From positions 15,197,570-15,261,569 of the forward strand of contig NC_084720.1 in assembly GCF_033807575.1 (NCBI RefSeq): a DNA stretch of 64,000 nt, given 5' to 3'. Shown here in pieces: positions 43,574-54,879 of this stretch; within the stretch, counting starts at the first letter, position 1; every line of letters begins with the position of its first letter. A program made the translations under genes and the position numbers. The notes under the pieces are model-generated. The model saw nothing but the letters and a program-made list of their open reading frames with translations, was not told the DNA's origin and made no database searches. This stretch comes from Cydia pomonella (taxonomy: Eukaryota > Arthropoda > Insecta > Lepidoptera > Tortricidae).

Positions 43574-43901
43574 CATCAGTTTTGTTACCAAAACGCTTAA
43601 TATTTTCGTAGTCGACATCTAGCATCGAGTAGCGGAATTATCAGCACTGCTACTTGACAATAGATGTTGCGACGAACGAAAAGTCTAATGCTCAACAATT
43701 TTCAGCTAATATTACAACCGGATTAACCGGAACTCTATTTTCAACTCCTTCTGCTTGTAATATTAATTATAAATTGTGGAGCACTATAATTTTCATCAGC
43801 GACACTCGAGACATCTATTGTCAAGTGGCGGTACTGATAATTCCGCTACTCGATGCTAGATGTGGACTACGAAAATAAGAGTTTTGGTAACAAAACTGAT
43901 G
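43574..43901. mobile_element. 328-bp MITE with arms over 100 bp (family H)
   Basis: The left arm begins 'catcagttttgttaccaaaa' and contains 'gacatctagcatcgagtagc'; the right arm has 'gctactcgatgctagatgtg' and ends 'gttttggtaacaaaactgat' plus 'g'. TA precedes and follows (43572-43573, 43902-43903). The central 110 bp is unpaired and holds a 74-codon frame that I consider incidental. Confidence 0.88.
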
Positions 43902-43909
43902 TATGAACT

Positions 43910-44300
43910 TTTGACTCTATGAATTCTATGTACTTTTTTTTCTATGTACTCTATGTACTTTTTTCTTTATGGCACAACTGAGTTCACTATTTATGGTAGA
44001 GTGGATATACATTAAATCTGCAATTACATAGATAATTTGCTTTCAATACCCACTCAGTTGAAATATTGACGCTTGACTGACTTCTTTCAATTACGGTTTA
44101 CATATTGAATGATCGTAATTGCTCAGATACATGGTAGCGAAGCATGAAGTTATTTACAATTAAGAGCAATGCATGCGGGTCACTTTGTTTGCAAAGCTTG
44201 TAGGTACTTACTTTCAAGCCTCGTTTGCGACTAAGACAGCAAAATTGATTTAAAAATGAGGCATAATATATTGCATGAAATTTCTTCTAAACATAGGTAC
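43910..44300. other. Unassigned stretch
   Basis: A short 'ctatgtacttttt' repeat at about 43927-43966. Otherwise nothing supported. Confidence 0.35.
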
Positions 44301-44305
44301 ATTTT

Positions 44306-44667
44306 TACAAGCTTTTATTTAACTTGCCCTGTAGGGCTAAAATGGTCGGCTCTTTATCATTTGTCACTATGCCTGTCACGTTTTAACAAGTATGTAAGCG
44401 CGAATGTGACGGATATAGTGATAAGTGATAAAAATGGAACCATGCTGCCACCGCTGTTAGTATGTATGGGACAAATCTTGCAAGTTAAATTTGACCCGCT
44501 TCCCGGTTTCCGATGAAGCTGAAAATGTGCATACATATGTAAGTCGGGTACCATAAAGCTGATCTGATGATGGAGACAGGAGGTAGCCATAGGAACTCTG
44601 TGATAAAACAACGCAACCTAATTGTGTTTGGGGTTTTTAGAATTGTTTCGATGAGTATTAGTTGCCT
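44306..44667 (+). mobile_element. Dispersed repeat family J, copy 1, interrupted by family I
   Basis: 'tacaagcttttatttaactt' at the left, then 'gttagtatgtatgggac', 'gacccgcttcccgg', 'gagctgatc'-type wording, 'ggaactctgtgataaaacaa' and 'gatgagtattagttgcctg'. The minus-strand copy at 50098-50395 has the same order but no MITE between 'cctgt' and 'tagtatg'. Confidence 0.8.
44333..44456. mobile_element. Family I MITE, nested copy 2
   Basis: 'ctttatcatttgtcactatg' opposes 'ggatatagtgataagtgata', matching 36790-36913. TGT on either side may be the target duplication. Confidence 0.8.
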
Positions 44668-44850
44668 GTGAGTGAACACAACACTATGAGGGTCTAGTGT
44701 TATTTGGCTGCTGTTTTCTGTAAGGTGGAGGTACTTCCCCAGTTGGGCTCTGCTCTAGATCTGGAATGACATCCGCTGCGCTGTGCCCTACCACACAAAG
44801 CGAGATGAAATTCACAATGTCCATACCTCTCTTTGAACTAATAAACTAAT
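44668..44850 (+). mobile_element. Family S, distal part
   Basis: 'gaacacaacactatgaggg', 'tagtgttatttggctgctgt' and 'ctggaatgacatccgctgcg' through 'ccctaccacacaaagcgag'. The matching minus-strand part at 2462-2625 shows that this belongs downstream of the 'ctctggcaacc' portion. The proximal part is missing here and family J joins directly. Confidence 0.72.
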
Positions 44851-45025
44851 TACAGGCATAGATATACCTTATCTTATTATAAGTAGAAAGTTTCAGAGCA
44901 ATCTAGCTAGTCGTTTTAATATGGGAGCGTAACTAAATATGGAGAATCGAGCTTGCTGCCAACTCTTAATGCACGTTATTATAAGTAATTAAATAGTTTA
45001 TGTATCTACAAACAAACATATCAGT

Positions 45026-45212
45026 ACCCCTAGTGTAAATAAATTAGATTTCGAAACGTGACGTACGCGTTTGCGTTTAGTCTCATTTTGTATGTGATTT
45101 AGAAAGAGCGCGCCAAGCGGGACGTTTTGGAAACTCAAAATCCTATACAAAATGAGACTTAACGCAAACGCGTTCGTCACGTTATGATGTCGATAAAATT
45201 TACACTAGGGGT
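45026..45212. mobile_element. Family A MITE, copy 5
   Basis: 187 bp, ends 'acccctagtgtaaat' and 'acactaggggt'; arms slightly more diverged ('ttagatttcgaaacg'). Confidence 0.9.
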
Positions 45213-45214
45213 AC

Positions 45215-45795
45215 CGATCCATATCGTATATTTAGCAAATCTTTGAAGTATTGGGCCGATATATTATCAAGGAAAGTAACAATGCCAGCGCCAACAGTAA
45301 TGCAGCAAAATTTTCCATCCTAATGTTACATTAATGTTCAATATGAATAAAACATTATGACAACATTAGTCTCTTTGGACTAAATCGAAAAAGTTCACTT
45401 AATTTAACCGAAGAGATAATTTTAGGGACGGGCGATAACGTCCGTCAAGTGTATCCCAAAACGACCCTAATTATAACGGTATTGGAGTAGGTACGTAATT
45501 ATATTAGCTCTGTGTATTTTTTATCAAGATAATTGCTAATAAGGTGACTGTAATTAGGAGTTTTTTTTTTAATTCAAAGAACATAATTCTAATACGTAGT
45601 AAATAAATACATAATAAATGTATACATATTTATGAGCTCGATTGTAGATGTAGCTTAAAAAATAGATTAGAAATTAATTTATCATTATGTGAGTTCTGTT
45701 TCATATTTATTTTTTTGTAATTGTGTGTGTGAATATAGACTTCATAACTTTTTAGCAACACCTACTTGTTCGATTAGTTTCTCTGTTTCCGATAC
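45215..45795. other. Stretch with a family D fragment
   Basis: 45262-45320 has 'gccaacagtaatgcagc'-type wording of family D. The rest is AT-rich and unassigned. Confidence 0.4.
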
Positions 45796-45799
45796 CAAA

Positions 45800-45925
45800 A
45801 GGTTGTCTGGAAGAGATCGCTCTTCAGCGATAAGATCGCCTGTTGTCTGCCTCTACATTTAATCAATTGTTTCTTTTCTTTTGTATTCTTTTACTTAGGC
45901 GTGTCAATAAAGTTATTTTGTTAAT
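45800..45925 (+). mobile_element. LINE 3' tail (family M), copy 2
   Basis: 'aggttgtctggaagagatcg', 'ctcttcagcgataag', then 'cgcctgttgtctgcctctac' shared with 16086, 'ttaatcaattgtttc' and 'caataaagt'. I recall the 'ggaagagatcgct' phrase from 3' ends of lepidopteran non-LTR elements. The ORF is absent. Confidence 0.75.
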
Positions 45926-45929
45926 CTCC

Positions 45930-46635
45930 TGCGATTTAATGAAAATTACTGCAACTGTCAAAACTCTTATAGATGGCGCCAGGATAGATTCCCCTTGTTC
46001 CTAGTTTTTGTCTACGGAATTTGGCTTAAAGGCATCCGGTTCACAAAATTCCACAATCAACGATTGACAGGTCACTACGACCAGCCAACCCCATTACCAA
46101 CAACAAACGAGTACCTAGTCCCATCAATACACGTGTGACATAAATGTGAACTGTTTATGTTTTTATAATTGGGACCGTGCGAAGTGCAAAGCGATCCCAG
46201 CGCATAAGGTGGTAAAAATTTGAACTAACTGCAGATAGCGTCTTTAACATTTCGTACAATTATATGGCTCGAAATGAAACTTTGATTTACTATTACTCCT
46301 GAAATATTCATTTAAAATTAAATTGTATGGTGCATGAGACCAATGTAATCTGTATGAAATGCCTAATATAACTAACGTATTTATTTTGATAATTGTTAAT
46401 AATGTATCCATGTAAATAGCTTTGCAAATGCCACATATTACGTGATCTTTTTCTAGAAGTTACGAATATGTATAGTAAGTTATTCTTAAAAGATAGACAT
46501 TTAACATCGCGGACTTTTTTGTAGACCTATGAATGAGAAACAACCCCACCATACATTGTGTTGTTATAGCTCAAACGGATTAGGCAGCGTTTTCGATTAA
46601 AGCTCCTAGCCAGCGTGATTTTTCCGGACAACATC
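45930..46635. other. Unassigned stretch
   Basis: Nothing supported. A GC-richer phrase 'gtgcaaagcgatcccagcgc' at 46176 is isolated. Confidence 0.35.
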
Positions 46636-46639
46636 GTTA

Positions 46640-46790
46640 TGTTTCAAACAATTTACACAAAACCTTAACAAGTTATATACTTAAGCCTTCCTCAAGAATC
46701 ACTCTATTGATAGATGAAAGTCGTATGAAAATCCGTTCAGTAGTTTTTAGTTTTGGAGTAGTTTTATAATATGTAGTGAATTGACGTTTT
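46640..46790 (+). mobile_element. Dispersed repeat family L, copy 1
   Basis: 'aaaaccttaacaagttatat', 'cctcaagaatcactctatt' and 'gaaaatccgttcagtagttt', shared in order with 48130-48300. The 'atccgttcagtagttttt' phrase is a hallmark of a widespread arthropod non-coding repeat. Confidence 0.65.
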
Positions 46791-46794
46791 CCCC

Positions 46795-47490
46795 TAGACT
46801 TGCGGACACTAGGTTGCGTGACAGTCGTGCACGCTCCCAATACACATATCTAAATAGTTTAAGAAGCCGGTAACTATCGTTCCGTTTTTAATATTTTTTT
46901 ACCATACTCGTATAATCATCTATGGCTAGGTATATTTTGTGTAGCGAAAACTTAAAACATTTTTTACTTAGGTATCTGGATACCCTGTCAACTTGTATAT
47001 TTAAATCTAATACCTACTCCTCGACGCTCGTTGCACTACATTGTAGCCAGTGTCGTAGAAAATGCTTCATACAGGCGTAATGACAATGTGTCAACTTAGA
47101 AGAGACGCTCAGGATCTTCATGTGGCATGTATCATGGGTGTAGTTTTTTTCGATTTGCTATGTCAACGCCTAAAAAAATAAATTTAATTATATAGTCGAG
47201 CTCAGCTCGTGAATAGCGGAAAATGATAGCACAAAAAAAACTACTATCATTTCACGGAAAGCGTCGCGTGTCAAATCTGATAACCTTAATGGTTGGTAGA
47301 CAAACGTTTGGAAAGCTATTATTTTGTCCGTGTATTGTTTTAACGTGGTGTGTGACATTACTGTAGATTTTATACAATGTATTTTTTGATAAAAAAAAGA
47401 ACTTGCGTTATTATATCCCTAAGCATTTGTTTCAAGCGAATTGCCTTCACGCCAGTGCTCAGCGTCGAGGGTAAAAAACAAATGAACGGC
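46795..47490. other. Unassigned stretch
   Basis: Small inverted pair 'aaatgatag' / 'ctatcattt' at about 47221-47252. No gene. Confidence 0.35.
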
Positions 47491-47536
47491 CTTTCTTATG
47501 ATAGTTTTAAAGACGCTGGCGCGTCGTCAAGATCCT

Positions 47537-47640
47537 GAGGGCCTACCGCGAACCACGTTCGACGTGTTGCCTCCCTGTCACACTTTGTACGAATTTACAA
47601 GTGCGACAGAGATGCAACGCGTCGAACGTGGTAGGCCCTC
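47537..47640. mobile_element. Family B MITE, copy 3
   Basis: 'gagggcctaccgcgaaccac' and 'gtcgaacgtggtaggccctc' are inverse apart from a missing 'ttcgcg' in the right arm. The centre 'gtacgaatttacaa' is shared with copy 2. Confidence 0.88.
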
Positions 47641-47644
47641 TGGT

Positions 47645-48105
47645 CCTTTTGACGCTCTAAAATTGACTCTTTCAAACGAGTTCGATACGAATTGACGCTT
47701 GATATTAGCGTGTTTTTTTAAACTTTCGTGTTCGATTGTTTTGCTTGCAAAAATAATTCGTGATAAGCAATCTCACTTTAATTGGCTCTAAATAATAAAT
47801 CTTAGTATTTTCGGAATCTAGATTACCTTAGTTCAATAACTAGTTTGTTTAAAAGCGGTTTTTACATTTGACTTCAATAAGTCACTTAAGTATATTTCTA
47901 TGTATTTCTAACAAATCTAAATCTATGCTCTGGAAAATAGTTTTTTCAATATGACTGCATAAGCAGAGTAGCAGAAATATAGTCTTTTATCGAACTATTT
48001 CATGAATTGCTAATGGAATATTATATTGCGGTTGAATTGAAAATGAACTGTTATTTTACTGAGCCGGGCTGCCTAGTCCTTAAATGATAGATATTTTAAC
48101 TTGTA
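47645..48105. other. Unassigned stretch
   Basis: No gene or repeat recognised. Confidence 0.35.
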
Positions 48106-48109
48106 ACAC

Positions 48110-48305
48110 ACAGGCGACCGCCCCGGCTTCGCACGTGTAGTAACATAAAACCTTAATAAATTATACACTTAAACCTACCTCAAGAATCACTATATTCATA
48201 GGTGAATACCGCATGAAAATCCGTTCATTAGTTTTTGAGTTTTTGAGACAGACGCGGCAGGGGACTTTGTTTTATAAAGTGTAGTGAACAGTCAGCCCTT
48301 TGTAT
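48110..48305 (+). mobile_element. Dispersed repeat family L, copy 2
   Basis: 'accgccccggcttcgcacg' then 'aaaaccttaataaattatac', 'cctcaagaatcactatattc' and 'gaaaatccgttcattagttt'. More complete on the left than the copy at 46640. Confidence 0.65.
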
Positions 48306-48369
48306 AGTATAGGTACTTATAAACATAGCTAACATGAATTTAAATGAAAACTAAAGAGAGTTGACTAAC

Positions 48370-48563
48370 AGGCGTATTCTAATTTTAAATATAATATGAA
48401 TTCGATCTGATGTTGATGTTCTTATGTTGATATGGATCGGATCTGACCTTTTTGGTTGAAGAAATGTCACTCAAATGTCACTACAGGCGTATTTTAAAAG
48501 CATATTTAATTATAGGTTATAAATTCGATCTAGATTAATTAATTAAAATTAGAATATACGCCT
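48370..48563. mobile_element. 194-bp palindromic MITE
   Basis: Ends 'aggcgtattctaattttaa' and 'ttaaaattagaatatacgcc' are inverse with one mismatch near the tip. Inside, 'gaattcgatctga' opposes 'ttcgatctaga'. No ORF. No other copy here. Confidence 0.8.
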
Positions 48564-48564
48564 T

Positions 48565-48875
48565 TAAGCATACAGTAGCTTCGCTCGCTCGTAATAAACC
48601 AATTGTATGTAGAAGTATTTATTATAATACTATGATCGCAAAATAAATATATCCACATGATATTATTTCCTGTAATTTTATTTCGCACCATTTTATTCTA
48701 CGGGAAAAACAGCGACGATCACAAAACTCTGTCCTACCTTCCTTATCAAATAACGAAAACCTTTACCACATAACGTCGCACAAAGACTCCCGAAATAATT
48801 TTCATGTCAGCTAATATGACACCGGCTCCGCTATAAATCCATATTATCTTTATCAAGATCAATCATAGGACACGG
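48565..48875. other. Unassigned stretch
   Basis: No gene or repeat recognised. Confidence 0.35.
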
Positions 48876-48929
48876 CTAGGATATTGAGGCTCGGGCGCGG
48901 CGGTACAATGTACAAGCGAAAGAAATTCG

Positions 48930-49075
48930 AAAATAATTGAAAGAGTGGCAAACCTCGACAGCGTTGGCAAGATGACCTTGACGCCTTAGATAGGAACTGG
49001 TGAGAGACAAAGTAAGACCGGGATATGTGGAAAGGGAGGAGGGGTGATGCCTAATGCCCAGCAGTGGCACACTCT
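48930..49075 (+). pseudogene. Decayed LINE ORF2 C-terminus
   Basis: In one frame 'RWQDDLDAL' then, after an in-frame stop, 'DRDMWKGR'; a frame shift is then needed to reach 'AQQWHTLGS'. This is the order (R-W-x-D-D-L, D-R-x-x-W, Q-Q-W) of a non-LTR ORF2 tail. Two stops and a frameshift make it a dead relic. Confidence 0.65.
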
Positions 49076-49079
49076 AGGC

Positions 49080-50095
49080 TCTAAGGCATTACATTAATTC
49101 GTTCTAGGTGACGGCTTTCCCTACATGGTATTCGTCGCCAATGCCGCCATACAGCATAGTAATGCTGCTAGTGTGATAGAGACTTTAGATGCGGGCGTGA
49201 CGCAGAACGGGTTTTAGGTTAGGTTTATTTGTTCATATGTCTCTCCTGTAACTGAAATAAACGTTTAACATAGAATTCAAGACAGATATTATCGGTTTCA
49301 GTGCTAATCCCAAAGATATTTAATATGACGACTTGCGTTACAGACCCGATTAAGACGCGAATTTATATATTTAAAAACTTTTTTGTGTAATGTTGGTATC
49401 TAGGTATAGCTACTATTGTGTACTAACTGCTATTTATTATCTAAGAGAATCAATGAACTTGAACTTCTGTCGTACCTAATACAAGTTTGTCTAAAAATAA
49501 TATAATTATTCCTGAAGAAAAGATAGTTATCCAATTATGTAATTTAATTATTAGATTATTGTGGTTAAAGAATTTTATTGATCTCAAAAGAAATATACAT
49601 TTCACTTATTGATTTATTACCTAAGAGTTATACTAAAATTATTATGATTATAAGCTTCTACAAGATCTACTCTATAACAGTTATTCTTCCACATAACACT
49701 CTTCGTTTTCCTATCCCACATTAACAACTTAAAACTTGATAAATACTGGTAGGCTGGAAATTTTTGTTGTTAGCCTATTATTTACTACTTAGTACTAAGA
49801 ACTAAGTCACAATAATTATTTAAAATCATATTTAAATATTTACCTATTAAGTGTTTTTTAGGTAAAAATGTATTCCCTTATCACTTGGACCCCAGTCGTA
49901 AGTACGGCCCAATATTTCTTCATTTAATATTAAGGACCTTATCTTTTTTGCTTTGAGCAATCTTAGCTGGGATCATATGGGGAATAAACAGCACCCAGCC
50001 ATCTTTAAATCATTTCAGCCGGGTGATCGGTTCGGTTGACCGGACTGATTGGTTTAAGTTATGAATAAAAAGTTTTTGGCAAAAATTTAATTTTT
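49080..50095. other. Unassigned 1-kb stretch
   Basis: AT-rich, no gene. 'ccgggtgatcggttcggttg' at 50019 is isolated. Confidence 0.35.
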
Positions 50096-50097
50096 GG

Positions 50098-50395
50098 TAC
50101 AAGCTTTTATCGCTAACTGTACTTTTCTTTCCGAAGGCAACTAATACTCATTGAGACAATTCTAACAACTCCAAACACAATTTTTTGGCGATGTTTTATC
50201 ACAGAGTTCCCATGGCCACCTCCTGCCTGCACCATTAGATCAGCTCCTTGTCATCGTAATATTGCATTGTCATACGATTTTCATTTGCATGCAATATTTC
50301 AGCTCAATAAAATATCGGGAAGTGGGTCAAATTTAGCTTCCAAAATTTGACCCCCACTAACATACTAACAGGACCAGTTAAATAAAAGCTTGTAA
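50098..50395 (-). mobile_element. Dispersed repeat family J, copy 2
   Basis: Minus strand: 'ttacaagcttttatttaact', 'cctgttagtatgttag', 'gacccacttcccgat', 'gagctgatctaatgg', 'gggaactctgtgataaaaca' and 'atgagtattagttgcctt' with the end 'cgataaaagcttgtacc'. The two ends share 'acaagcttttat' as an inverted repeat, so family J may be a TIR element. This copy lacks the family I insertion. Confidence 0.78.
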
Positions 50396-50399
50396 CAAT

Positions 50400-51010
50400 A
50401 TGACGTAGACGATCAAGTTTAGATTCACGCTGCATAATTTATTAGTTTTTTTTAAATATATTATATTCGATAAAGTTGTCTATTAAATTTTATATAAGTA
50501 CACTGTACAGTCTCAAGACTCTCAAGTCTGTATAAATGGTATTTTAAAGGAACGGACGAAAACTTAAAATTACACTACATAACTAATGTATATGTTTTTA
50601 CTTACTTGATTAAAGGTATTTTTCCCACTTATTGCAAATTCGTGTCCAATTTATGTAGGTACGTAATGTATTTTAATATCTAACATATAGACTTTATTTG
50701 AATTAAACACGTATTAAATATATGAGAGTAAAAATGACTTCTGATGAGATATTATCAGAAATGCACGACGGGCTAATATATTGGATTAATGTCTGAAAGA
50801 TAATAAAATGATCTCTGAAATTACACGCCATTTCACGGGCAACTTGAACATGAATTGACATTTCATTTGATATATGTAATAAGGCTATTTTACATCAAAT
50901 GAAAACTAGGTATAAATAATCAGTCCAAAATATCTGAGAGGTCTTTTGCTAACGGCCGATAGAGCAGTTTAGGTATATAAATCCGATTGCTTGTTTGAAG
51001 TTAATATTAA
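50400..51010. other. Unassigned stretch
   Basis: No gene or repeat recognised. Confidence 0.35.
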
Positions 51011-51012
51011 AT

Positions 51013-51105
51013 GTTTTTTTTTTTTTTTTAATTAATCACCCCAAGCAAGATTCACACTGGTAACTTTCGGTAAACCCGCCCAGCCACTTTAAGCTAACCC
51101 TATAC
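51013..51105 (-). mobile_element. Probable retroposon 3' end with poly-A
   Basis: A run of about 17 T at 51014-51030, then 'aattaatcaccccaagcaag' and 'ttcacactggtaactttcgg'. On the minus strand this is a body ending in poly-A. Only the terminus is recognisable. Confidence 0.45.
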
Positions 51106-51129
51106 AAAAATATTTTTTATTTAAAACAA

Positions 51130-51246
51130 ACAGAAACGTCTGCGAACGATGCTATTAAGGTTAGAATAAATTTCAAAGTGGAAAAAACACTGCCTTGGTT
51201 CATAATTGGGTATCCAGAGGCAAGGCAGTAATGTTTCCACTTTTAA
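51130..51246. repeat. Family U fragment and hairpin
   Basis: 'agaaacgtctgcgaacgatg' matches 38205, then the arms 'aagtggaaaaaacactgcct' and 'aggcagtaatgtttccactt' form an imperfect hairpin. Confidence 0.6.
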
Positions 51247-51284
51247 AATACCTATAGAAACATGCTTGCTCGGTGAAAAAAGGT

Positions 51285-51655
51285 GACATTCGGATAGCCA
51301 CCGCAACTCCATTACTGCTACTGCTACGCGAGCACTGTCACTGCCAATTTTCTTGATGAAAGAAGTGACGGGTTGAACGTTCTCATGGCGACAGTAATAC
51401 AGCAACGAATGTCACTCATTTAAATCTCACGTTCCGATCTCAGCTACAGCTATATTGCTGTTGCGATATCGTTGCTATCACCGCTGTATCTGTAAACTTA
51501 CTTGATAAAATGAGTGATGTTCGCCACCGTATTACTGCCGCGATTATTACGTTCAATCCGTCACTCATTTTATCAAGGAAATTGGCGGATACAGCGGCGG
51601 AAAAAACGAGACCGCAACAGTAATGTAGCTGCAGTTGACACTTGAACCTCACTTT
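51285..51655. mobile_element. Family D palindromic repeat, copy 1
   Basis: Long imperfect palindromes built of 'cagtaat(a/g)cagc', 'tcactcattttatcaaggaa' and inverse 'cttgataaaatgagtgatgt'. It appears to be one and a half copies back to back. Related sequences are at 53330 and 54760, with fragments at 1978, 3240, 33985 and 45262. No coding evidence; frames through it are repeat-derived. Confidence 0.68.
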
Positions 51656-51689
51656 AATCAAGTAAATTTAGTGACAGCAACAGTAATTC

Positions 51690-52530
51690 AGCTGGAGTGG
51701 CCATCTTTACACGTATTCCATAGTAAGAACCTACAAAATAAATATAGTTAATAAATATTTTAGAATTTGACGGGCTACTTTTATTTTCGTGGTCCTATTA
51801 CTCTTTACGAAAGATTTTTTTTTACAAAAACAATATCTTAATTTAAAAAAAAAACTTCTTTCAGTCCACCTCATTTTAAATACCACTGTAACTCGCAAGT
51901 AACCGCAACCACCGAGTTTGGCTAAGTCTCAGTAAAAACCACAAATACCTAAGTATAAAATGTACAAAATACAGGTAACAAAATAGCTCCAGGCTCCTAA
52001 AGTTAAATTGCACATGGACGATTCCCAAAAGTTTAGCATCACGGCGAAAACCGTTTATTTCACCGGCTCATTCCCGATAAATTCCGGTATTTACTCCTAC
52101 TTCATTAAAACCTTAACGATTCGCTTAATTTTAGTGCGGTCCGAATTGCCCGAAGTTACTCTCATTCGCTATTAATCATATCGGGTAAACCAGTATAAGA
52201 GTGAACTCTGATGTCTACTACTCTCTTATAAACGCAAAAGTAACTCTTCTCGCTTAAGCGGCTAAACACTTTCGGATGTGATTTGGTATGGAAATAATTA
52301 GCCTATCAAAAACATTTTCATGTAAAATGTTACCAAGACGAAATCATAAGGCTCGCACTGTCAAAAAGTTATCAGATCTCTTGTAGAGCTAAGCTTCTAA
52401 CTCTACAAGCCCTAACTTCACAAAGTCTACACCATAGTCAAAATATATGGCTTGGCCGTTTCGCTACCGTCACATGGGTAAGGTGAAAAATGTATTCATT
52501 ATTCATTCGACGAAATATTAACAACTCTCT
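51690..52530. other. Unassigned stretch
   Basis: No gene or repeat recognised. Confidence 0.35.
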
Positions 52531-52586
52531 TCTTGGGTTATTACGACTCGGAATCGCGAGGACTATTGATTCAAACAAGAAAATAC

Positions 52587-53219
52587 GTGTCCCCAGGGTT
52601 TAATAAAATTTTTGGGTGTCAACTAATTTTGGGTGTTATTTTGGGTGTGAATAGTAATAACCCAACAGTTGATGATTATTCGAAAAAAAGTAAATGGTCT
52701 GAAAATGCTGACAAACCTACCGTTAATCTCAGACGGTTTTATTTTTCTTTTTTATGTTATAGCCAGCAAACGAGCAGACGAGCCGCCTGACGGGAAGCGG
52801 TTATCGTCGCCCATGGACATAAACAACATCACAGGAGCCACTTAAGCGTTACCGACCCTTGAGAACCCTAAATACCCGCTTCTTGAAGGAATTAAAACAA
52901 AGAAAAAAAGTGTCCCCGGGGTTTAATAAAAATTTTAGGTGTCAACTAATTTTGGGTGTTATTTTGGGTGTGAGTAGAAATAACCCAATAGTTAATGATT
53001 TTACGAAAAAAAGTAAATGGTACACTTTTTTCTGAAAATGCTTAGCCACCTGTTTATCTCAAACGGTTTTTTTCCTTTTTTATGTAATGGTCAGCAAACG
53101 AGCAGACGAGCCGCCTGATGGGAAGCGGTTATCGTCGCCCATGGACATAAACAACGTCACAGGGAGCCACTTAAGCGTTACCGACCCTTGAGAACCCTAA
53201 ATACCCGCATCTTGAAGAA
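52587..53219 (+). repeat. 323-bp tandem duplication
   Basis: Units start at 52587 and 52910 at 'gtgtcccc(a/g)gggtttaata'. Both have 'ggtgtcaactaattttgggt', 'gaaaaaaagtaaatgg', 'gcaaacgagcagacgagccg', 'catggacataaacaac' and 'taccgacccttgagaaccct'. They differ by scattered substitutions and a small indel. The 'gcagacgagccgcctga' part resembles a common lepidopteran retroposon 3' region. The second unit stops after 'cttgaagaat'. Confidence 0.93.
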
Positions 53220-53329
53220 TCCCATGTTGTAGCTCTAAGGAAATACCTCAGGAGGCAACTCATTTCACATTCTGCACGTTCTAAGAAGAAACGAGCGAGA
53301 TGTCCGCTTATTCTTAGTGTGCCATGTAT

Positions 53330-53590
53330 CTAAGAAGTGAGGTTGGTAAAGAAGTATCAACTGCAGCTGCATTACTGTTGTGAGGTCGTTGTTGCCGCCA
53401 CTGTATCTGTCACTTTCCTTGATAACATGAGTGGTGGATTGAACATCATAATCGCGTTAGTAATGCGGCGGCGAACATCACTCTTTTTATCAAGCAAATT
53501 GACGGACACAGTCCTCGCGTCAAGACCGCAGCAGTAATGTCGCAAGAGTAATAGCAGCAGTTGCCATCCAAACGTCACCTTTACAGATCT
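53330..53590. mobile_element. Family D palindromic repeat, copy 2
   Basis: The left arm 'aactgcagctgcattactgt' ... 'gtcactttccttgataa' and right arm 'tttatcaagcaaattgacgg' ... 'agcagcagttgccatcc' are inverse over about 90-110 bp. The cleanest copy of the family. Confidence 0.75.
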
Positions 53591-53930
53591 TGGGATCAAG
53601 CTATACTAGAACTGTTAGTGAATGCTTTGTGAATTCATAGGTTGGACGTTAAACCAAATTGATGGCGGCGACTCAAAGCGATATTGTTCTAATGCCAGGT
53701 AATTATAATGATCGATGGTATCTTTAATGGTGGTATTTGATTAGGGAAAGCTTATGGTGAGAGGAAAGATTTATTTTCATTATTATACCCTTATGTAGGG
53801 AACCAACTTCAGATCCTACTTGACACATTCAATTTTACGCTAAAAATATAATTCTTTTCATGCAAAAATCAAAATATACAAATATTTTTATATCCAATTT
53901 TTCTACCCGCAAATGAATTACTTCTACTAC

Positions 53931-54072
53931 TTAATGGCGCAGCGACCCAAAATGAGTCTTGGCCTCCGACACGAGTACACGCCAGTAGTCTCGATCCTGT
54001 GCCATCTCCCGCCAGTTATCAGCTTGGAGATCGCGCAAGTCTGCTTCAACAGCATCGCCCCAGCGATATCTG
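53931..54072 (-). pseudogene. C-terminal fragment of LINE ORF2
   Basis: Minus-strand frame of about 46 codons ending at a stop (53931-53933): R-Y-R-W-G-D-A-V, D-L-R-D-L, D-N-W-R-E-M-A-Q-D-R-D-Y-W-R, S-E-A-K-T-H-F-G-S-L. It aligns closely with the fragment at 23428-23642, so both derive from one LINE family with different truncation points. Confidence 0.8.
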
Positions 54073-54079
54073 TAAATCT

Positions 54080-54755
54080 GTAAAGTAATTGGTACTTATA
54101 AACTAACTTTACGTAATAACCAACGACTATATACATATGTATATGTACTAATATGTAAAACAGGAATTTAAATTTATAAGCTCAACTAAAGGTTTTCATA
54201 ATTTTACTCGTGGTCTGGCTGCACGAATCAACGTCATGGCACCCTCGGATACATGCTGAATGACAACCATTTTGGTATTTATAAATTGTTTTCTGTACTT
54301 TATTATATTCTCCTTATTGCAAGTATCTGTAGCCGTTTCTGTTAGGTACATAAATTAATTAAATTAAGCACTTAAGCTCAGCCTGAAACATTGATGAGTA
54401 AATAAATATTTTACTTAGCAAAAGCCCAACGCTTTAATAAGCTCCAAAACTCAATACCTCAAAGCCTGCAAATATCCAATTGTTCTATTCATCGTTCATC
54501 CTGCCTATAACAACAAAGGGTATCGTATACCTATCCGTTGTACATTAAAGTACATTATCGTTATCTGAGAATTCCGGAATCCGTCTAAGTCTACTCAGCT
54601 TCGCGTAATGCCACGTCACGTCACTGAGAAAGTCGCAGCGGGTAGAATTTGGCAGTAAGTTATCTCTGTTTACTGTAAATCTATAGAAAGTAAGGGAAAT
54701 TGAGCTTTACTTTGAATTGTGAACAAGCTCTATGGCTTGTTCACAAATCAAACTA
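54080..54755. other. Unassigned stretch
   Basis: No gene or repeat recognised. Confidence 0.35.
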
Positions 54756-54759
54756 AAGG

Positions 54760-54875
54760 TAACGTTATGAGTGATAGCAGTAATGCTGTGGTAAATGTCA
54801 CTAATTTTATCAAGGAAATTGACAGACGCCTCAACAGTAATACAGCTGTAATTTACATCCGAACGTCACGTTAAT
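54760..54875. mobile_element. Family D repeat, half copy
   Basis: 'agcagtaatgctgtgg', 'tttatcaaggaaattgacag' and 'tacagctgtaatttacatcc' correspond to the right half of the copy at 53330. Confidence 0.65.
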
Positions 54876-54879
54876 CCTC

